From: Plantibacter sp. Leaf314 | GTDB taxonomy: Bacteria; Actinomycetota; Actinomycetes; Actinomycetales; Microbacteriaceae | Direction of reading: 5' to 3' | Assembly: GCF_001423185.1 (NCBI RefSeq) | Contig: NZ_LMOB01000001.1 | Location: forward strand, 1,409,889-1,473,888 | DNA length: 64,000 nucleotides | Shown here: positions 20,194 to 29,111 of the stretch, piece after piece | Position numbering within the stretch: the first letter of the stretch is position 1 | Layout of the letters: every line of letters starts with the position of its first letter | Position numbers and translations under genes: made by a program | Notes under the pieces: generated by a model | Database searches by the model: none | Seen by the model: the letters and a program-made list of their open reading frames with translations, nothing else | What the model was told of the DNA's origin: nothing

Positions 20194-22212
20194 CTAGGCG
20201 GTCGCCGGTCGCGGCTTCGTGGCGCGCGTGCGCTTCGGCTTCACGGGCGCCTCCGGCTCCGGCTCGGAGCTCACGCCGCCGTCTGCCGCACCCGAGTCGA
20301 TGGGGGCGGTGAACGTCGTCGAGCCGACGGCGGAACCGGACCCGACCGGGCGCTTCTTGCTGGACAGCCAGACCGGACGCGGCGGGAGCTTCTTGACGTC
20401 CTTGAAGATCTCGGCCAGCTGCAGGTGGTCGAGGGTCTCCTTCTCCATCAGCTCGGCGGCCAGGCGGTCGAGCACGGCGCGGTTGGTCGTGATGACCTGC
20501 CAGGCCTCGTCGTGTGCGGCCTCGATGAGTTCGCGGACCTGGGCGTCGACGCGCTGCGCGATCTCCTCGGAGTAGTCGCGCTGGTGGCCCATGTCGCGAC
20601 CGAGGAACATCTCACCGGAGGACTGGCCGAGCTTGACGGCGCCGACGTCGGTCGTCATGCCGTACTCGGTGACCATCTTGCGGGCGATGCCGGTGGCCTT
20701 CTCGATGTCGTTCGAGGCGCCAGTGGTCGGGTCGTGGAAGACGAGCTCCTCGGCGACGCGGCCGCCCATCGCGTAGGCGAGCTGGTCGAGCAGCTCGTTG
20801 CGCGTGACGGAGTACTTGTCCTCGAGCGGGAGCACCATCGTGTAGCCGAGGGCGCGGCCGCGGGGCAGGATCGTGACCTTCGTGACGGGGTCGGTGTTGT
20901 TCATCGCCGCTGCCGCGAGCGCGTGACCACCCTCGTGGTACGCGGTGATGAGCTTCTCCTGCTCGCGCATGACGCGGGTGCGTCGCTGCGGACCGGCGAT
21001 GACGCGGTCGATGGCCTCGTCGAGGGCACGGTTGTCGATGAGCTGTGCGTTCGAGCGCGCGGTCAGCAGCGCCGCCTCGTTGAGGACGTTGGCGAGGTCG
21101 GCACCGGTGAAGCCGGGCGACTTGCGGGCGACGACCTCGAGGTCGACGCTCGCGGCCAGGGGCTTGCCCTTACCGTGCACCTCGAGGATCCGCTTGCGGC
21201 CGGCGAGGTCCGGGGCGTCGACGCCGATCTGGCGGTCGAAGCGACCGGGACGCAGGAGCGCGGGGTCGAGGATGTCGGGACGGTTCGTCGCGGCGATGAG
21301 GATCACGTTGGTCTTGACGTCGAAGCCGTCCATCTCCACCAGGAGCTGGTTGAGGGTCTGCTCGCGCTCGTCATGACCGCCGCCCATGCCGGCACCACGG
21401 TGACGACCGACGGCGTCGATCTCGTCGACGAAGATGATCGCCGGCGAGTTCTCCTTGGCCTGCTGGAAGAGGTCGCGGACGCGGCTCGCGCCGACACCCA
21501 CGAACATCTCGACGAAGTCGGAACCGGAGATGGAGTAGAAGGGGACGCCTGCCTCGCCGGCGACGGCGCGGGCGAGCAGGGTCTTACCGGTTCCGGGAGG
21601 GCCGTAGAGCAGCACACCCTTCGGGATGCGGGCGCCGACGGCCTGGAACTTCGCGGGCTCCTTGAGGAAGTCCTTGATCTCCTCGAGCTCCTCGATGGCC
21701 TCGTCGGCACCGGCGACGTCGTCGAAGGTGACCTTCGGCGACTCCTTGGAGACGAGCTTCGCCTTCGACTTGCCGAACTGCATGACCTTGTTGCCGCCGC
21801 CCTGCATGCCGGACAGCATCAGCCAGAAGAACACACCGATCAGGAGCAGCGGCAGCAGGAGACCGAGCATCGACAGCAGCCAGCTCGGCTGCGGGACCTT
21901 GTCGTTGTACCCGCCGGAGGGGTCTGCGGCGTCGACGGCCTCGACCACGTCGGCGGCACGAGCGCCGACGTAGTAGAACTGCACCTGCTTGCCGAACTCG
22001 TCGTCCGCCTTCGTCAGCGTGAGGTCGACGCGCTGGTCGCCGTCCGTGATGACGGCCTCCTTGACCTGCCCCTTCTCGAGGAAGGCCAGGCCTTCCTGCG
22101 TGGAGACCTCACGGAAGCCGTTCATGCTCATCAGGCTGATGCCGATCCAGAAGACCAGAGCAGCGATGATGAGGTACGGGATGGGACCCTTGAAGAGGCG
22201 CTTGACGTTCAT
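20194..22212 (-). CDS. ftsH: ATP-dependent zinc metalloprotease FtsH
   Basis: The 672-residue membrane protease degrades misfolded membrane and regulatory proteins. Two transmembrane helices flank a periplasmic domain (about residues 10-30 and 112-134). The AAA domain has Walker [13 protein letters not shown] (about 205), Walker [12 protein letters not shown] and an SRH region LRPGRFDRQ. The zinc motif is HEGGHALAA (about 427). The Pro/Lys-rich C-terminal tail (after about 610) is typical of actinobacteria. It heads the reverse-strand run that goes on through folE-P-B-K. No strong ribosome site precedes the ATG. Confidence 0.97.
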   Translation of the reverse strand: MNVKRLFKGPIPYLIIAALVFWIGISLMSMNGFREVSTQEGLAFLEKGQVKEAVITDGDQRVDLTLTKADDEFGKQVQFYYVGARAADVVEAVDAADPSGGYNDKVPQPSWLLSMLGLLLPLLLIGVFFWLMLSGMQGGGNKVMQFGKSKAKLVSKESPKVTFDDVAGADEAIEELEEIKDFLKEPAKFQAVGARIPKGVLLYGPPGTGKTLLARAVAGEAGVPFYSISGSDFVEMFVGVGASRVRDLFQQAKENSPAIIFVDEIDAVGRHRGAGMGGGHDEREQTLNQLLVEMDGFDVKTNVILIAATNRPDILDPALLRPGRFDRQIGVDAPDLAGRKRILEVHGKGKPLAASVDLEVVARKSPGFTGADLANVLNEAALLTARSNAQLIDNRALDEAIDRVIAGPQRRTRVMREQEKLITAYHEGGHALAAAAMNNTDPVTKVTILPRGRALGYTMVLPLEDKYSVTRNELLDQLAYAMGGRVAEELVFHDPTTGASNDIEKATGIARKMVTEYGMTTDVGAVKLGQSSGEMFLGRDMGHQRDYSEEIAQRVDAQVRELIEAAHDEAWQVITTNRAVLDRLAAELMEKETLDHLQLAEIFKDVKKLPPRPVWLSSKKRPVGSGSAVGSTTFTAPIDSGAADGGVSSEPEPEAPVKPKRTRATKPRPATA

Positions 22213-22364
22213 AGTTGAGAGGCCGGGACTGGCCCGTTCCCTTTCTGCAGGAGGGGTCGACGGGCGGAGCCGCGTCGGAAATCAGGCTACCCCCTCGCTG
22301 CTGGATGCCTCCCCCATGTTTGCCATGGGCTTAACGAGTGATCCAGGCGAGGTTCGTCGCTCGC

Positions 22365-22916
22365 TCAGGCGTAGACGTGAGGGGCGAGCACGCCGACGTC
22401 GCGGAGGTTGCGGTACTTCTCGTCGAAGTCGAGACCGTACCCGACGACGAAGTCGTTCGGGATGTCGAAGCCGACGTACTTGCACTCGACGTGGACCTTC
22501 GCGGCCTCCGGCTTGCGCAGGAGCGCGCAGACCTCGATGGAGGCGGCGCCGCGCGAGGCGAAGTTCTCGAGCAGCCAGGAGAGGGTGAGGCCGGAGTCGA
22601 TGATGTCCTCGACGATCAGGACGTGACGGTTCGTGAGGTCTGCGTCGAGGTCCTTGCGGATCTGCACGACACCGCTCGACTTCGTGCCGGCCCCGTAGGA
22701 GCTGACGGCCATCCAGTCCATGGACAGCGGGATGCGGAGTTCGCGCGCCAGGTCGGCCATGACCATGACCGCGCCCTTCAGGACGCCGACGAGCAGGACG
22801 TCCTTCCCGGCGTAGTCGACCTCGATCCGGCGGGCGAGTTCGGCGAGCTTGTCGCGGATCTCCTGCTCGGTGACGAGGATGGTCGTGAGGTCGTCCGAAA
22901 TGTCGCTCTGCTCCAT
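22365..22916 (-). CDS. hpt: Hypoxanthine phosphoribosyltransferase
   Basis: The 183-residue enzyme salvages hypoxanthine and guanine with PRPP. The PRPP loop VLIVEDIIDSGLTLSWL and the flexible loop region MAVSSYGAGTKSSGVVQI are present, as is the C-terminal PNDFVVGYGLDFDEKYRNL that contacts the purine. The order tilS-hpt-ftsH-fol is conserved across actinobacteria. Confidence 0.96.
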   Translation of the reverse strand: MEQSDISDDLTTILVTEQEIRDKLAELARRIEVDYAGKDVLLVGVLKGAVMVMADLARELRIPLSMDWMAVSSYGAGTKSSGVVQIRKDLDADLTNRHVLIVEDIIDSGLTLSWLLENFASRGAASIEVCALLRKPEAAKVHVECKYVGFDIPNDFVVGYGLDFDEKYRNLRDVGVLAPHVYA

Positions 22917-22979
22917 GCGTCGAGTGTATGCGAGATGACCCGGACGCCGGTGCGCCCCTCCTCCTCGCGGGGCCTGCCG

Positions 22980-23987
22980 TCAGCGCGCGGAGAACACGAT
23001 GCGGCCGTCGCGGCGCATGGCCCGGCAGCCGGGTAGATCGATCGGTCCCTGCCCGGCCCAGTCGGTCACGAGCCGCGCGACCTCGATCGTCTGCGTCCGG
23101 GAGAGGGCGACCCCGAACTCGCTCTGCACGATGTACCGGATGACGCGCTGCCGGAGCGCGGCGGGGTTCGCGGCGAGCGCCGCCGCGCTGACGGAGATCC
23201 CGGCCTCGGCGTGCTCGACGATCTCCTCGATGGTCTCCTCGATCATCTCTTCGAAGGCCTCGGCGTCCTCCCGCATGGCGTCCGCGGTGCGGGCGAGCGC
23301 CTCCTTGATGCCCGGCCCGAGTTCGCTCTCGAGCACGGGGAGCACCCGCTCGCGCACTCGGACGCGCGTGTACGCGGCGTCGGTGTTGTGCGGGTCGTCC
23401 CAGGGGGTGAGGCCCATCGCGGCACACGCCTCGCGGGTCTGCACCCGGCGGACGCCGAGGAGCGGGCGGACGAGGGCGCCGCTGACGGGCGACATCCCCT
23501 GCAGGCTGCCGGCGCCGGATCCGCGGGCGAGCCCGAGGAGCACCGTCTCGGCCTGGTCGTCGAGCGTGTGTGCGAGCAATACGGCCGACGCCCCGGCCTC
23601 GACGCGTGCGCCCTCGAGCGCCGCGTACCGGGCATCGCGCGCAGCCGCCTCCGGACCGCCGTCGGCACCGACCTCGACCCGCCGGACGAGCACGGGGTCG
23701 AGGCCCATCGCCCTCGCCTGGTCAGCCGCGCGGGCGGCGACGGCTGCGGAATCCGTCTGCAGGCCGTGGTCGACGATGACGGCACCGGCCTGCAACCCGA
23801 GCTTCGACGCTTCGAAGGCGGTCGCCGCGGCGAGAGCGAGCGAGTCCGCCCCACCACTCAGGGCGACGAGGAGGTCCGTCTCGCCCTCCGCCCTGGAGCC
23901 GGCCGCCGACCACCGGCCGATCGCGTCGCGGACCGCCTTCCGCAGCAGGGCGACGGACGGGTGGAGCGGAGGTCGGACGGCGTTCAC
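22980..23987 (-). CDS. tilS: tRNA(Ile)-lysidine synthase
   Basis: The enzyme modifies C34 of tRNA-Ile(CAU) to lysidine, changing decoding from AUG to AUA. The PP-loop motif LLVALSGGADSLALAAA is near residue 43; later motifs are HTLDDQAETVLLGLARG and RPLLGVRR. The length of 335 residues is usual. The reading frame stays open far upstream into ppa, so the start is uncertain: GTGs at 23987, 23993 and 23996 all precede NAVRPPLHPS, with no ribosome site, and translation may be leaderless. I chose 23987. Confidence 0.9.
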   Translation of the reverse strand: MNAVRPPLHPSVALLRKAVRDAIGRWSAAGSRAEGETDLLVALSGGADSLALAAATAFEASKLGLQAGAVIVDHGLQTDSAAVAARAADQARAMGLDPVLVRRVEVGADGGPEAAARDARYAALEGARVEAGASAVLLAHTLDDQAETVLLGLARGSGAGSLQGMSPVSGALVRPLLGVRRVQTREACAAMGLTPWDDPHNTDAAYTRVRVRERVLPVLESELGPGIKEALARTADAMREDAEAFEEMIEETIEEIVEHAEAGISVSAAALAANPAALRQRVIRYIVQSEFGVALSRTQTIEVARLVTDWAGQGPIDLPGCRAMRRDGRIVFSAR

Positions 23988-24117
23988 GCGCACCACGCTA
24001 TTGCACGACGGCGGGCGTGCCCCCGGCACCGGTGGCTCCTGGGCGCATCGGTTAGGGTTGGTCCTCGTCGGCGACCGTGCCGATTCCAGGACATCCAACC
24101 TCGCAAGGAGCAGGCTT

Positions 24118-24609
24118 ATGGCCGAGTACGACGCCGTCATCGAGATCCCGCGGGGCAGCCGCAACAAGTACGAGATCGACCACGAGACCGGTCGGGTCTT
24201 CCTCGACCGCGTGCTGTTCACGAGCTTCGTCTACCCCACCGACTACGGCTTCTTCGAGAACACCCTCGGCGAGGACGGCGACCCGGTCGACGTGCTGGTC
24301 CTCCTCGACTTCCCGACGTTCCCGGGCGTCGGCATCAAGGTCCGTCCCGTGGGCGTGCTGCACATGACCGACGACGGCGGCGGCGACGACAAGGTCATCG
24401 CCGTGCAGTACAAGGACCCGCGCTGGGCGCACATCCAGGACCTCAACGACATCCCGCAGGCGACGCGCGACGAGATCGAGCACTTCTTCGTCCACTACAA
24501 GGACACCGAGCCCGGCAAGTGGGCTCGCATCGACGGCTGGGGCGACGCCGCCGCCGCCGAGAAGATCATCCTCGCGGGCTTCGAGAAGCTCAAGGCGGAG
24601 GGTCACTGA
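24118..24609 (+). CDS. ppa: Inorganic pyrophosphatase (family I)
   Basis: The 163-residue enzyme hydrolyses pyrophosphate. Active-site segments are AVIEIPRGSRNKYEID, YPTDYGFFENTLGEDGDPVDVLVL (three metal Asp) and DDKVIAVQYKDPRW. AAGGAG lies 7 bases before the ATG at 24118. The gene is divergent from tilS, with about 130 bases between them. Confidence 0.97.
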   Translation: MAEYDAVIEIPRGSRNKYEIDHETGRVFLDRVLFTSFVYPTDYGFFENTLGEDGDPVDVLVLLDFPTFPGVGIKVRPVGVLHMTDDGGGDDKVIAVQYKDPRWAHIQDLNDIPQATRDEIEHFFVHYKDTEPGKWARIDGWGDAAAAEKIILAGFEKLKAEGH

Positions 24610-24629
24610 CCCCCTGAGGCCCAGCCTCA

Positions 24630-24685
24630 CCCCGCACGACGAAGCGGCCGACACCCTCGGGTGTCGGCCGCTTCGTCGTGCGGGG
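24630..24685. terminator. Very strong bidirectional hairpin between ppa and the M23 gene
   Basis: A perfect 27-bp stem with a 2-base loop lies between the convergent stops; the inner arm is GAAGCGGCCGACACCC. It should stop transcription on both strands. Confidence 0.9.
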
Positions 24686-24693
24686 TGCCGCGA

Positions 24694-25989
24694 TCAGCCG
24701 AGCGGTGCGCCGCGGTCGGCCATGAACGGCTGGGCGTCGATCGCGTTGCCGTTGATGCGGACCTCGAAGTGCAGGTGGCAGCCGGTGGAGGCGCCGGTCG
24801 TGCCGACGTAGGCGATGACCTGCCCCGCGGAGACCTGGTAGCCGACACCGACCTGGATGCCGCCGTCCACGATGTGCGCGTAGCCGGTCGAAACACCCGA
24901 TCCGTGGTCGATGAGGATGAAGTTGCCGTAGGTGCCATACCACCCGGCATAGGTCACCGTGCCGGAGGTCGCCGCGTAGATCGGGATCCCGCACCCGCCC
25001 GCGATGTCCGTACCCCGGTGGAAACTGCCCGAGCTGCCACCGCCGGTGGAGATCGGGTCGCGATAGCCGTAGGTGCCGGAGATGCTGCCGGACGCCGGGA
25101 TGGCCCAGCCCTGGCTGCTGAGCTGACCGCCATCGGCGCTCTGCCCTCGGGCCGCAGCCTCGGCTGCGGCCTTCGCCTTCGCCGCGGCCACGCCGGCCTC
25201 GTAGTCCTGGACCGTCTTGGCCGTGGTGTCCTGCAACGCCGTCAACTGCGCGTTGAGCGTGACGATCAGCTCCTGGTTCTGCTCCAGCTTCGCCGCCGCC
25301 GCGGACGCCGCCTCCTGCGCGGCCTGCATGGCGGCCTGCGCGGCCTGCCGCAGCGACTCGCGTTCGTCGCGGGCGACGCCTGCCTGCTCACCGAGCGCCG
25401 CTGCGGTGTTCCGCGCGGCGACGGCCTGCTCGTAGACACCGTTGCTGTGCTCGGCGACCTGGTTCATGTTGCCGAGCTTCGACAGGAGGTCGGTCGCGCC
25501 CTTGCTCTCCCCGTCGAGGAAGAGGCTCAGGCTGAGGTCGGCACCACCGGAGCGGTACAGCTGGGAGGCGACCCGACCGGCCTGCTTGGTGGCCGTGTCG
25601 GCTTCGGTGGTCTTCGCGTCGGCCTGGGCCTGGATCGCGGTCGCACGGGCGTCGGCCTCGAAGAACGCCTCTTCGGCCGCCTGGAACTCGGTCCCGCGCT
25701 TCTGGGCCTCGTCCTGGGCCACTTGCAGTTCGTCCTGCAACTGGACGATGAAGTTCTTGATGTTCGTGACCTCGGCGGCCTTCGCGGCCTCGTTGCCCTT
25801 CGCCGCCTGGACGTCGTCCCATGAGGGGTAGTCGGCTGCCGAAGCCGGTCCCGCGATGCCGAAGGATCCGACGATCGCGAGGGACATCACGACCGCGGCG
25901 GCGAGGCGTCCGCGCCAACGGGCGGAGGACACCGTCCCGGCGGTCGTCGTCCGGCCTCGGCGCGAGGCACCGGGAAGTCTCTTGCTCAT
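24694..25989 (-). CDS. Secreted coiled-coil M23 peptidase-family murein hydrolase
   Basis: The 431-residue protein has a signal peptide (helix AAAVVMSLAIVGSFGIAG, cut near PASAA). A long coiled coil (about residues 55-285) starts ADYPSWDDVQAAKGNEAAKAAE. The C-terminal M23 (LytM) domain has GSFHRGTDIAGGCG (zinc His and Asp), YGNFILIDHGSG and CHLHFEVRING (HxH). The zinc ligands appear complete, so an active endopeptidase is likely. The start at 25989 (MSKRLPGAS) gives a normal signal peptide; the frame is open 32 codons further up. Two more proteins with the same N-terminal design lie at 35.9 and 47.1 kb. A GTCACA direct repeat precedes it. Confidence 0.9.
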   Translation of the reverse strand: MSKRLPGASRRGRTTTAGTVSSARWRGRLAAAVVMSLAIVGSFGIAGPASAADYPSWDDVQAAKGNEAAKAAEVTNIKNFIVQLQDELQVAQDEAQKRGTEFQAAEEAFFEADARATAIQAQADAKTTEADTATKQAGRVASQLYRSGGADLSLSLFLDGESKGATDLLSKLGNMNQVAEHSNGVYEQAVAARNTAAALGEQAGVARDERESLRQAAQAAMQAAQEAASAAAAKLEQNQELIVTLNAQLTALQDTTAKTVQDYEAGVAAAKAKAAAEAAARGQSADGGQLSSQGWAIPASGSISGTYGYRDPISTGGGSSGSFHRGTDIAGGCGIPIYAATSGTVTYAGWYGTYGNFILIDHGSGVSTGYAHIVDGGIQVGVGYQVSAGQVIAYVGTTGASTGCHLHFEVRINGNAIDAQPFMADRGAPLG

Positions 25990-26017
25990 GAAGTACGGCC
26001 CATCTCGGTTCGCTGCA

Positions 26018-26032
26018 GTCACATCGGTCACA
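26018..26032. promoter_or_regulatory. MtrA-type direct repeat upstream of the M23 hydrolase
   Basis: GTCACA-TCG-GTCACA lies 29 bases before the ATG. Direct repeats of GTCACA with 9-base periodicity are the reported binding type of the actinobacterial response regulator MtrA, which controls cell-wall hydrolases. An equivalent site precedes the NlpC/P60 gene. Confidence 0.55.
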
Positions 26033-26280
26033 TCTGTACCACTGTCCACGGTACCCCCGGAGGGGTGGGGACAGCCCTCGGACACCCCGCGCGGCGCGGC
26101 CGGGCGGGCATGGTGCCACGCCCGAGGCTAACCCCGGCGATGTGCGGCTCAGCGACCATTCGGCGCCTGTCGCGAGATCCGCCGTCGAGCGGGACACGGC
26201 GGCGGGGGAACCCGATTTTGGATTCCGGGGTTTCATCCGTATGCTTGTCGCTCGGTAGTCATGAAGCTTCAGGGCTTCGC

Positions 26281-26356
26281 GGCCCTATCGTTTAGCGGCC
26301 TAGGACACCGCCCTTTCACGGCGGCAGCACGGGTTCGAATCCCGTTGGGGTCACCA
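26281..26356 (+). tRNA. tRNA-Glu (UUC)
   Basis: The cloverleaf is complete. The acceptor GGCCCTA pairs with TGGGGTC (two G-T pairs), the anticodon loop is CTTTCAC (UUC) and the T-arm is ACGGG-TTCGAAT-CCCGT. The terminal CCA is encoded. Confidence 0.95.
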
Positions 26357-26473
26357 CCGACTACTGGAAAAACAGCCGCTCAGATTCAGGTATAGTGAGT
26401 CTGCGCGACTGCGAGAAGCACCGAGCAACACCAGCATCACCGCAGTTTGTATCATCACCAATTCAACATGTAT

Positions 26474-26547
26474 GGCCCTGTAGCGCAGTTGGTTAGCGTG
26501 CCGCCCTGTCACGGCGGAGGTCGCGGGTTCAAGTCCCGTCAGGGTCG
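26474..26547 (+). tRNA. tRNA-Asp (GUC)
   Basis: The acceptor GGCCCTG pairs with CAGGGTC. The anticodon loop is CTGTCAC (GUC). The T-arm has GGGTTCAAGTCCC. CCA is not encoded. Confidence 0.95.
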
Positions 26548-26557
26548 CAAAAGGTCG

Positions 26558-26590
26558 GAAGCCCTCTCGCAAGGGAGGGCTTCTGCTTTT
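26558..26590 (+). terminator. Intrinsic terminator after tRNA-Asp
   Basis: An 11-bp stem closed by a GCAA tetraloop (26558-26583) is followed by TGCTTTT. This is a classical intrinsic terminator within the tRNA cluster. Confidence 0.85.
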
Positions 26591-26625
26591 GAGACATCGT
26601 CGCCGTTCGTGCAGCTGATGTACTC

Positions 26626-26698
26626 GGCTCTGTAGCTCAGTTGGTAGAGCGCACGACTGAAAATCGTGAGGTCACGGGATCGACGCCCGTCGGAGCCA
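26626..26698 (+). tRNA. tRNA-Phe (GAA)
   Basis: The acceptor GGCTCTG pairs with CGGAGCC. The anticodon loop is CTGAAAA (GAA). The T-arm ACGGG-ATCGACG-CCCGT has the T-loop variant common in actinobacterial tRNA-Phe. CCA is not encoded. Confidence 0.95.
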
Positions 26699-26700
26699 CG

Positions 26701-26741
26701 GAACCCCCACCTAGCTTCTACATGGTGGGGGTTCTTTTTTT
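26701..26741 (+). terminator. Intrinsic terminator after tRNA-Phe
   Basis: An 11-bp stem (arm GAACCCCCACC) with a 12-base loop is followed by seven T. It ends the tRNA cluster. Confidence 0.92.
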
Positions 26742-26815
26742 GCCCGGCCTGCCACCCAGCCCGCCGAGGCCCGACACGATTTGCCACGCCCGTCCACGGT
26801 GACCAGACTCGCAGC

Positions 26816-27337
26816 GTGGAGTCGAGACCGTCACGCCGAGCAACCAGCCGCACGCGGCGAGCGACCGTCCGCCGAGCACACTGGGTGGCCGCCTCCGTCC
26901 TCGGCGTGTTGCTGAGCGCCTCGCTCGTCTCCTGCTCCGATACGCAGTACGGACTGCCTGCCGACGAAGCCGTCGGCACGTGGCGCAGCGGAGACACCCT
27001 GCTCGAGCTGGCCGACGACGGAACCTTCGACGCCACCGCCTGGCCCTCGGAGGTGCAGTGCAGCTTCGACGAAGACCCACGCGACAACGACGTGATCGAC
27101 TTCTCCGGGACATGGGTCGTGGACAACGAGGGAACCAACCGGGACCTCGTTCTGCGGCCCGACGACGGCGCCTGCGAGACGTCATCGATCACCTCCAGCG
27201 TGCGGAGCGACGACGATCTCGCTCGCCTGTGCATCCACACCCGTGGGTCCCTGTCCGGCCCGGCCGAGAACTTCTTCACCCTCTATCAGGGTGATCCGCC
27301 GGAGATCGAGGATCCGGATCGCTGCCTGAACTACTGA
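26816..27337 (+). CDS. Putative lipoprotein, hypothetical
   Basis: The 173-residue protein has an Arg-rich N-terminus, a hydrophobic stretch and a lipobox (VLGVLLSASLVSC), so it is probably a membrane-anchored lipoprotein. The mature part (GTWRSGDTLLELADDGTFDATAWPS, FSGTWVVDNEGTNRDLVLRP) resembles small beta-rich lipocalin-like META or 'GTW' domains. Function is unknown. The GTG at 26816 was taken because the earlier in-frame ATG (26666) lies inside tRNA-Phe. A further start within the Arg-rich part is possible. Confidence 0.7.
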   Translation: MESRPSRRATSRTRRATVRRAHWVAASVLGVLLSASLVSCSDTQYGLPADEAVGTWRSGDTLLELADDGTFDATAWPSEVQCSFDEDPRDNDVIDFSGTWVVDNEGTNRDLVLRPDDGACETSSITSSVRSDDDLARLCIHTRGSLSGPAENFFTLYQGDPPEIEDPDRCLNY

Positions 27338-27370
27338 CCCGCGCAAGCTCAGCGGACCGCTAACCCTTCC

Positions 27371-27448
27371 GGTCCCTGAGCTTGTCGAAGGGTACGCAAG
27401 GCGCCCCTCCCCGGCGACGCTCCGCCGGTCCCTGAGCTTGTCGATGGG
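27371..27448. repeat. Two copies of the dispersed 22-bp repeat before the DUF222-HNH gene
   Basis: GGTCCCTGAGCTTGTCGAAG.. (27371-27392) and a copy with one mismatch (27427-27448) are in direct orientation in the 183-base gap. They end 73 bases before the DUF222-HNH start. Confidence 0.8.
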
Positions 27449-27520
27449 CTCTCGGAGAAGCGTCCACCACCGGTGCCACTCAGCATCTGGAATGTCAGTG
27501 GTCCATGGTGCACTTGATCC

Positions 27521-28792
27521 ATGACCGAGAGCACCACTTCCGCAGTTCGAGCTGGCGACGACTACGTCGCGCAGCTCGCGGAGTTCTCGGACGAGTACGC
27601 GGACATCTGCCGGCAGCAGGCCGTGCTGGCCGCTCGGGCGGCCCGCCTCCTGGCCCGATCGGCGGCGTATGCCGATGCCTTGGCAGACTCGGTCGTCCCG
27701 GCCGTGTACCCTCCCGCGGAACGACAGGCCCTCTCGCGCCGGTCGACCTGTGCGGCACTCGCGATGGCGACACGGACACCCGAGCAGACCGTGCAGCGGG
27801 CGACGAACGACGCGGAACGCCTCGTCAACGAGGCGCCCGCAGTGCTCGCTTCGCTCGAGGCCGGCCGCATCTCGGCGCGGCACGCGCAGACCATCACCGA
27901 CCAGCTCAGCGACGTGCCGACCGCCGGGCGGGCCGCATTCCTGGCGGCAGTGTTGCCGGTCGCAGAGGAAACCACCAACGCGAACCTGCGGAAGCGTGCC
28001 CGTGCCCTCCGAGAGCGCCTCCACCCGGAGTCCATCACTGCACGTGCGGTCCGCTCGGAGGCAGACCGTCGCGTCGAGTTCGAGCCCGCCGCCGACGGCA
28101 TGGCGTGGGTGCACCTGTTCACCACGGCACCGATCGCGCAGGGCGTCATCGAGCGCGTCGAGGCCGCGGCCTCGGAGTCCCGCGCAGCCGGTGACACCCG
28201 CACCTGCATGCAGCTCCAGGCGGACGCCCTCGCCGCACTCGCCCTCACCGGAGTGACCCCGGAAGACGTGATGGCGAGCCCGGTGCTCCCGCATCCGATC
28301 GAGGTCCAGGAGCACATCACGCCGACCGTGCAGATCACGGTGCCGGCGCTCAGCCTGGCCGGTGTCTCCGACGCCCCGGCCACGCTTGATGGGTACGGTC
28401 CGATCGACCCGGAGACCGCGGCCCGCCTCGCGGTGAATGCGCCCAGCCTGACCCGGATCCTCGTCCAGCCGGAAACCGGCGCAGTGCTCTCCGTCGGGCG
28501 GAATCAGTATCGAGTCCCGGCCGACCTGCAACGCGCGGTGCGCCTCCGGGACGGCACCTGTCGGGCACCCGGCTGCGGGAGACGCGCCAGAGCGTGTGAC
28601 CTCGACCATTCGGTCGCGTGGGACGACGGCGGCACGACGGATGTCGGCAATCTCGCCTGCCTCTGTCGACACCACCACCGCATGAAGCACCTCCCCGGAT
28701 GGAACCTCGAACACGGCCCAGGCGGGGTCCTCGAGTGGACGACACCCGACGGGAAGCACCACCGAACCGAACCTGATCCCGCGCCGTTCTGA
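27521..28792 (+). CDS. DUF222-HNH endonuclease domain protein (13E12-repeat type)
   Basis: The 423-residue protein has the DUF222 helical region (about residues 40-300) and a C-terminal HNH domain. The latter shows RDGTCRAPGCGRRARACDLDHSVAWDDGGTTDVGNLACLCRHHHRMKH, with the zinc-binding Cys pairs and the His catalytic residues. This is the family of the mycobacterial REP13E12 proteins, which are present in many copies per actinobacterial genome. The cellular role is not established; mobility or DNA repair has been suggested. The gene sits between clusters of a dispersed inverted repeat on both sides (27.4 and 28.8-29.0 kb). Confidence 0.9.
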   Translation: MTESTTSAVRAGDDYVAQLAEFSDEYADICRQQAVLAARAARLLARSAAYADALADSVVPAVYPPAERQALSRRSTCAALAMATRTPEQTVQRATNDAERLVNEAPAVLASLEAGRISARHAQTITDQLSDVPTAGRAAFLAAVLPVAEETTNANLRKRARALRERLHPESITARAVRSEADRRVEFEPAADGMAWVHLFTTAPIAQGVIERVEAAASESRAAGDTRTCMQLQADALAALALTGVTPEDVMASPVLPHPIEVQEHITPTVQITVPALSLAGVSDAPATLDGYGPIDPETAARLAVNAPSLTRILVQPETGAVLSVGRNQYRVPADLQRAVRLRDGTCRAPGCGRRARACDLDHSVAWDDGGTTDVGNLACLCRHHHRMKHLPGWNLEHGPGGVLEWTTPDGKHHRTEPDPAPF

Positions 28793-28800
28793 CCACCTCC

Positions 28801-29001
28801 GGTCCCCGAGCGTGTCGGAGGGTTCCTCGTGGGCACTTCGACAAGCTCAGTGATCGGAGGAGATTCACGGGGCGCGCTTCGGTCCCTGAGCTTGTCGAAG
28901 GGTTTCTCGTGCGCCCTTCGACAAGCTCAGTGACCGGGGACGCACTCAGCGACCGGGTGCGGTTCACCGAACACACTCCGGTCCCTGAGCCTGTCGAAGG
29001 G
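28801..29001. repeat. Cluster of five dispersed-repeat copies, partly as hairpins
   Basis: Copies lie at 28801-28822 (degenerate), 28834-28856 (inverted), 28881-28902, 28914-28935 (inverted) and 28980-29001. The pairs 28801/28834 and 28881/28914 face each other across about 11 bases and would fold into stem-loops, like bacterial interspersed mosaic elements. The 319-base gap 28793-29111 holds nothing else I can identify. Confidence 0.8.
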
Positions 29002-29111
29002 CAGTCAAGGTGCACTCGCTCGGTGCGCGCGAAGGACCGCGGCCGGCTCCCGCCATGCACCTCCATTCGCAAGCCCCAGACATCCAGCTTCGATCGAGAC
29101 AGACTGGTGGC

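Noticed and set aside
20425..22218. 597-residue plus-strand open frame opposite ftsH
   Set aside because: Antisense shadow of ftsH.
26120..26245. Possible ydaO-type (cyclic di-AMP) riboswitch near the M23 gene
   Set aside because: GGGGGAACCCG and GGCTAACC patterns are in part similar on the plus strand, but the order is wrong, the remaining conserved core is missing and the gene that would be controlled lies on the other strand.
26447..26635. Open frame across tRNA-Asp
   Set aside because: It reads through a clear tRNA and its terminator; no coding signal.
26281..26698. tRNA cluster as the attachment site of the 57-63 kb island
   Set aside because: The island is 30 kb away, and I see no copy of a tRNA 3' end at its edges.
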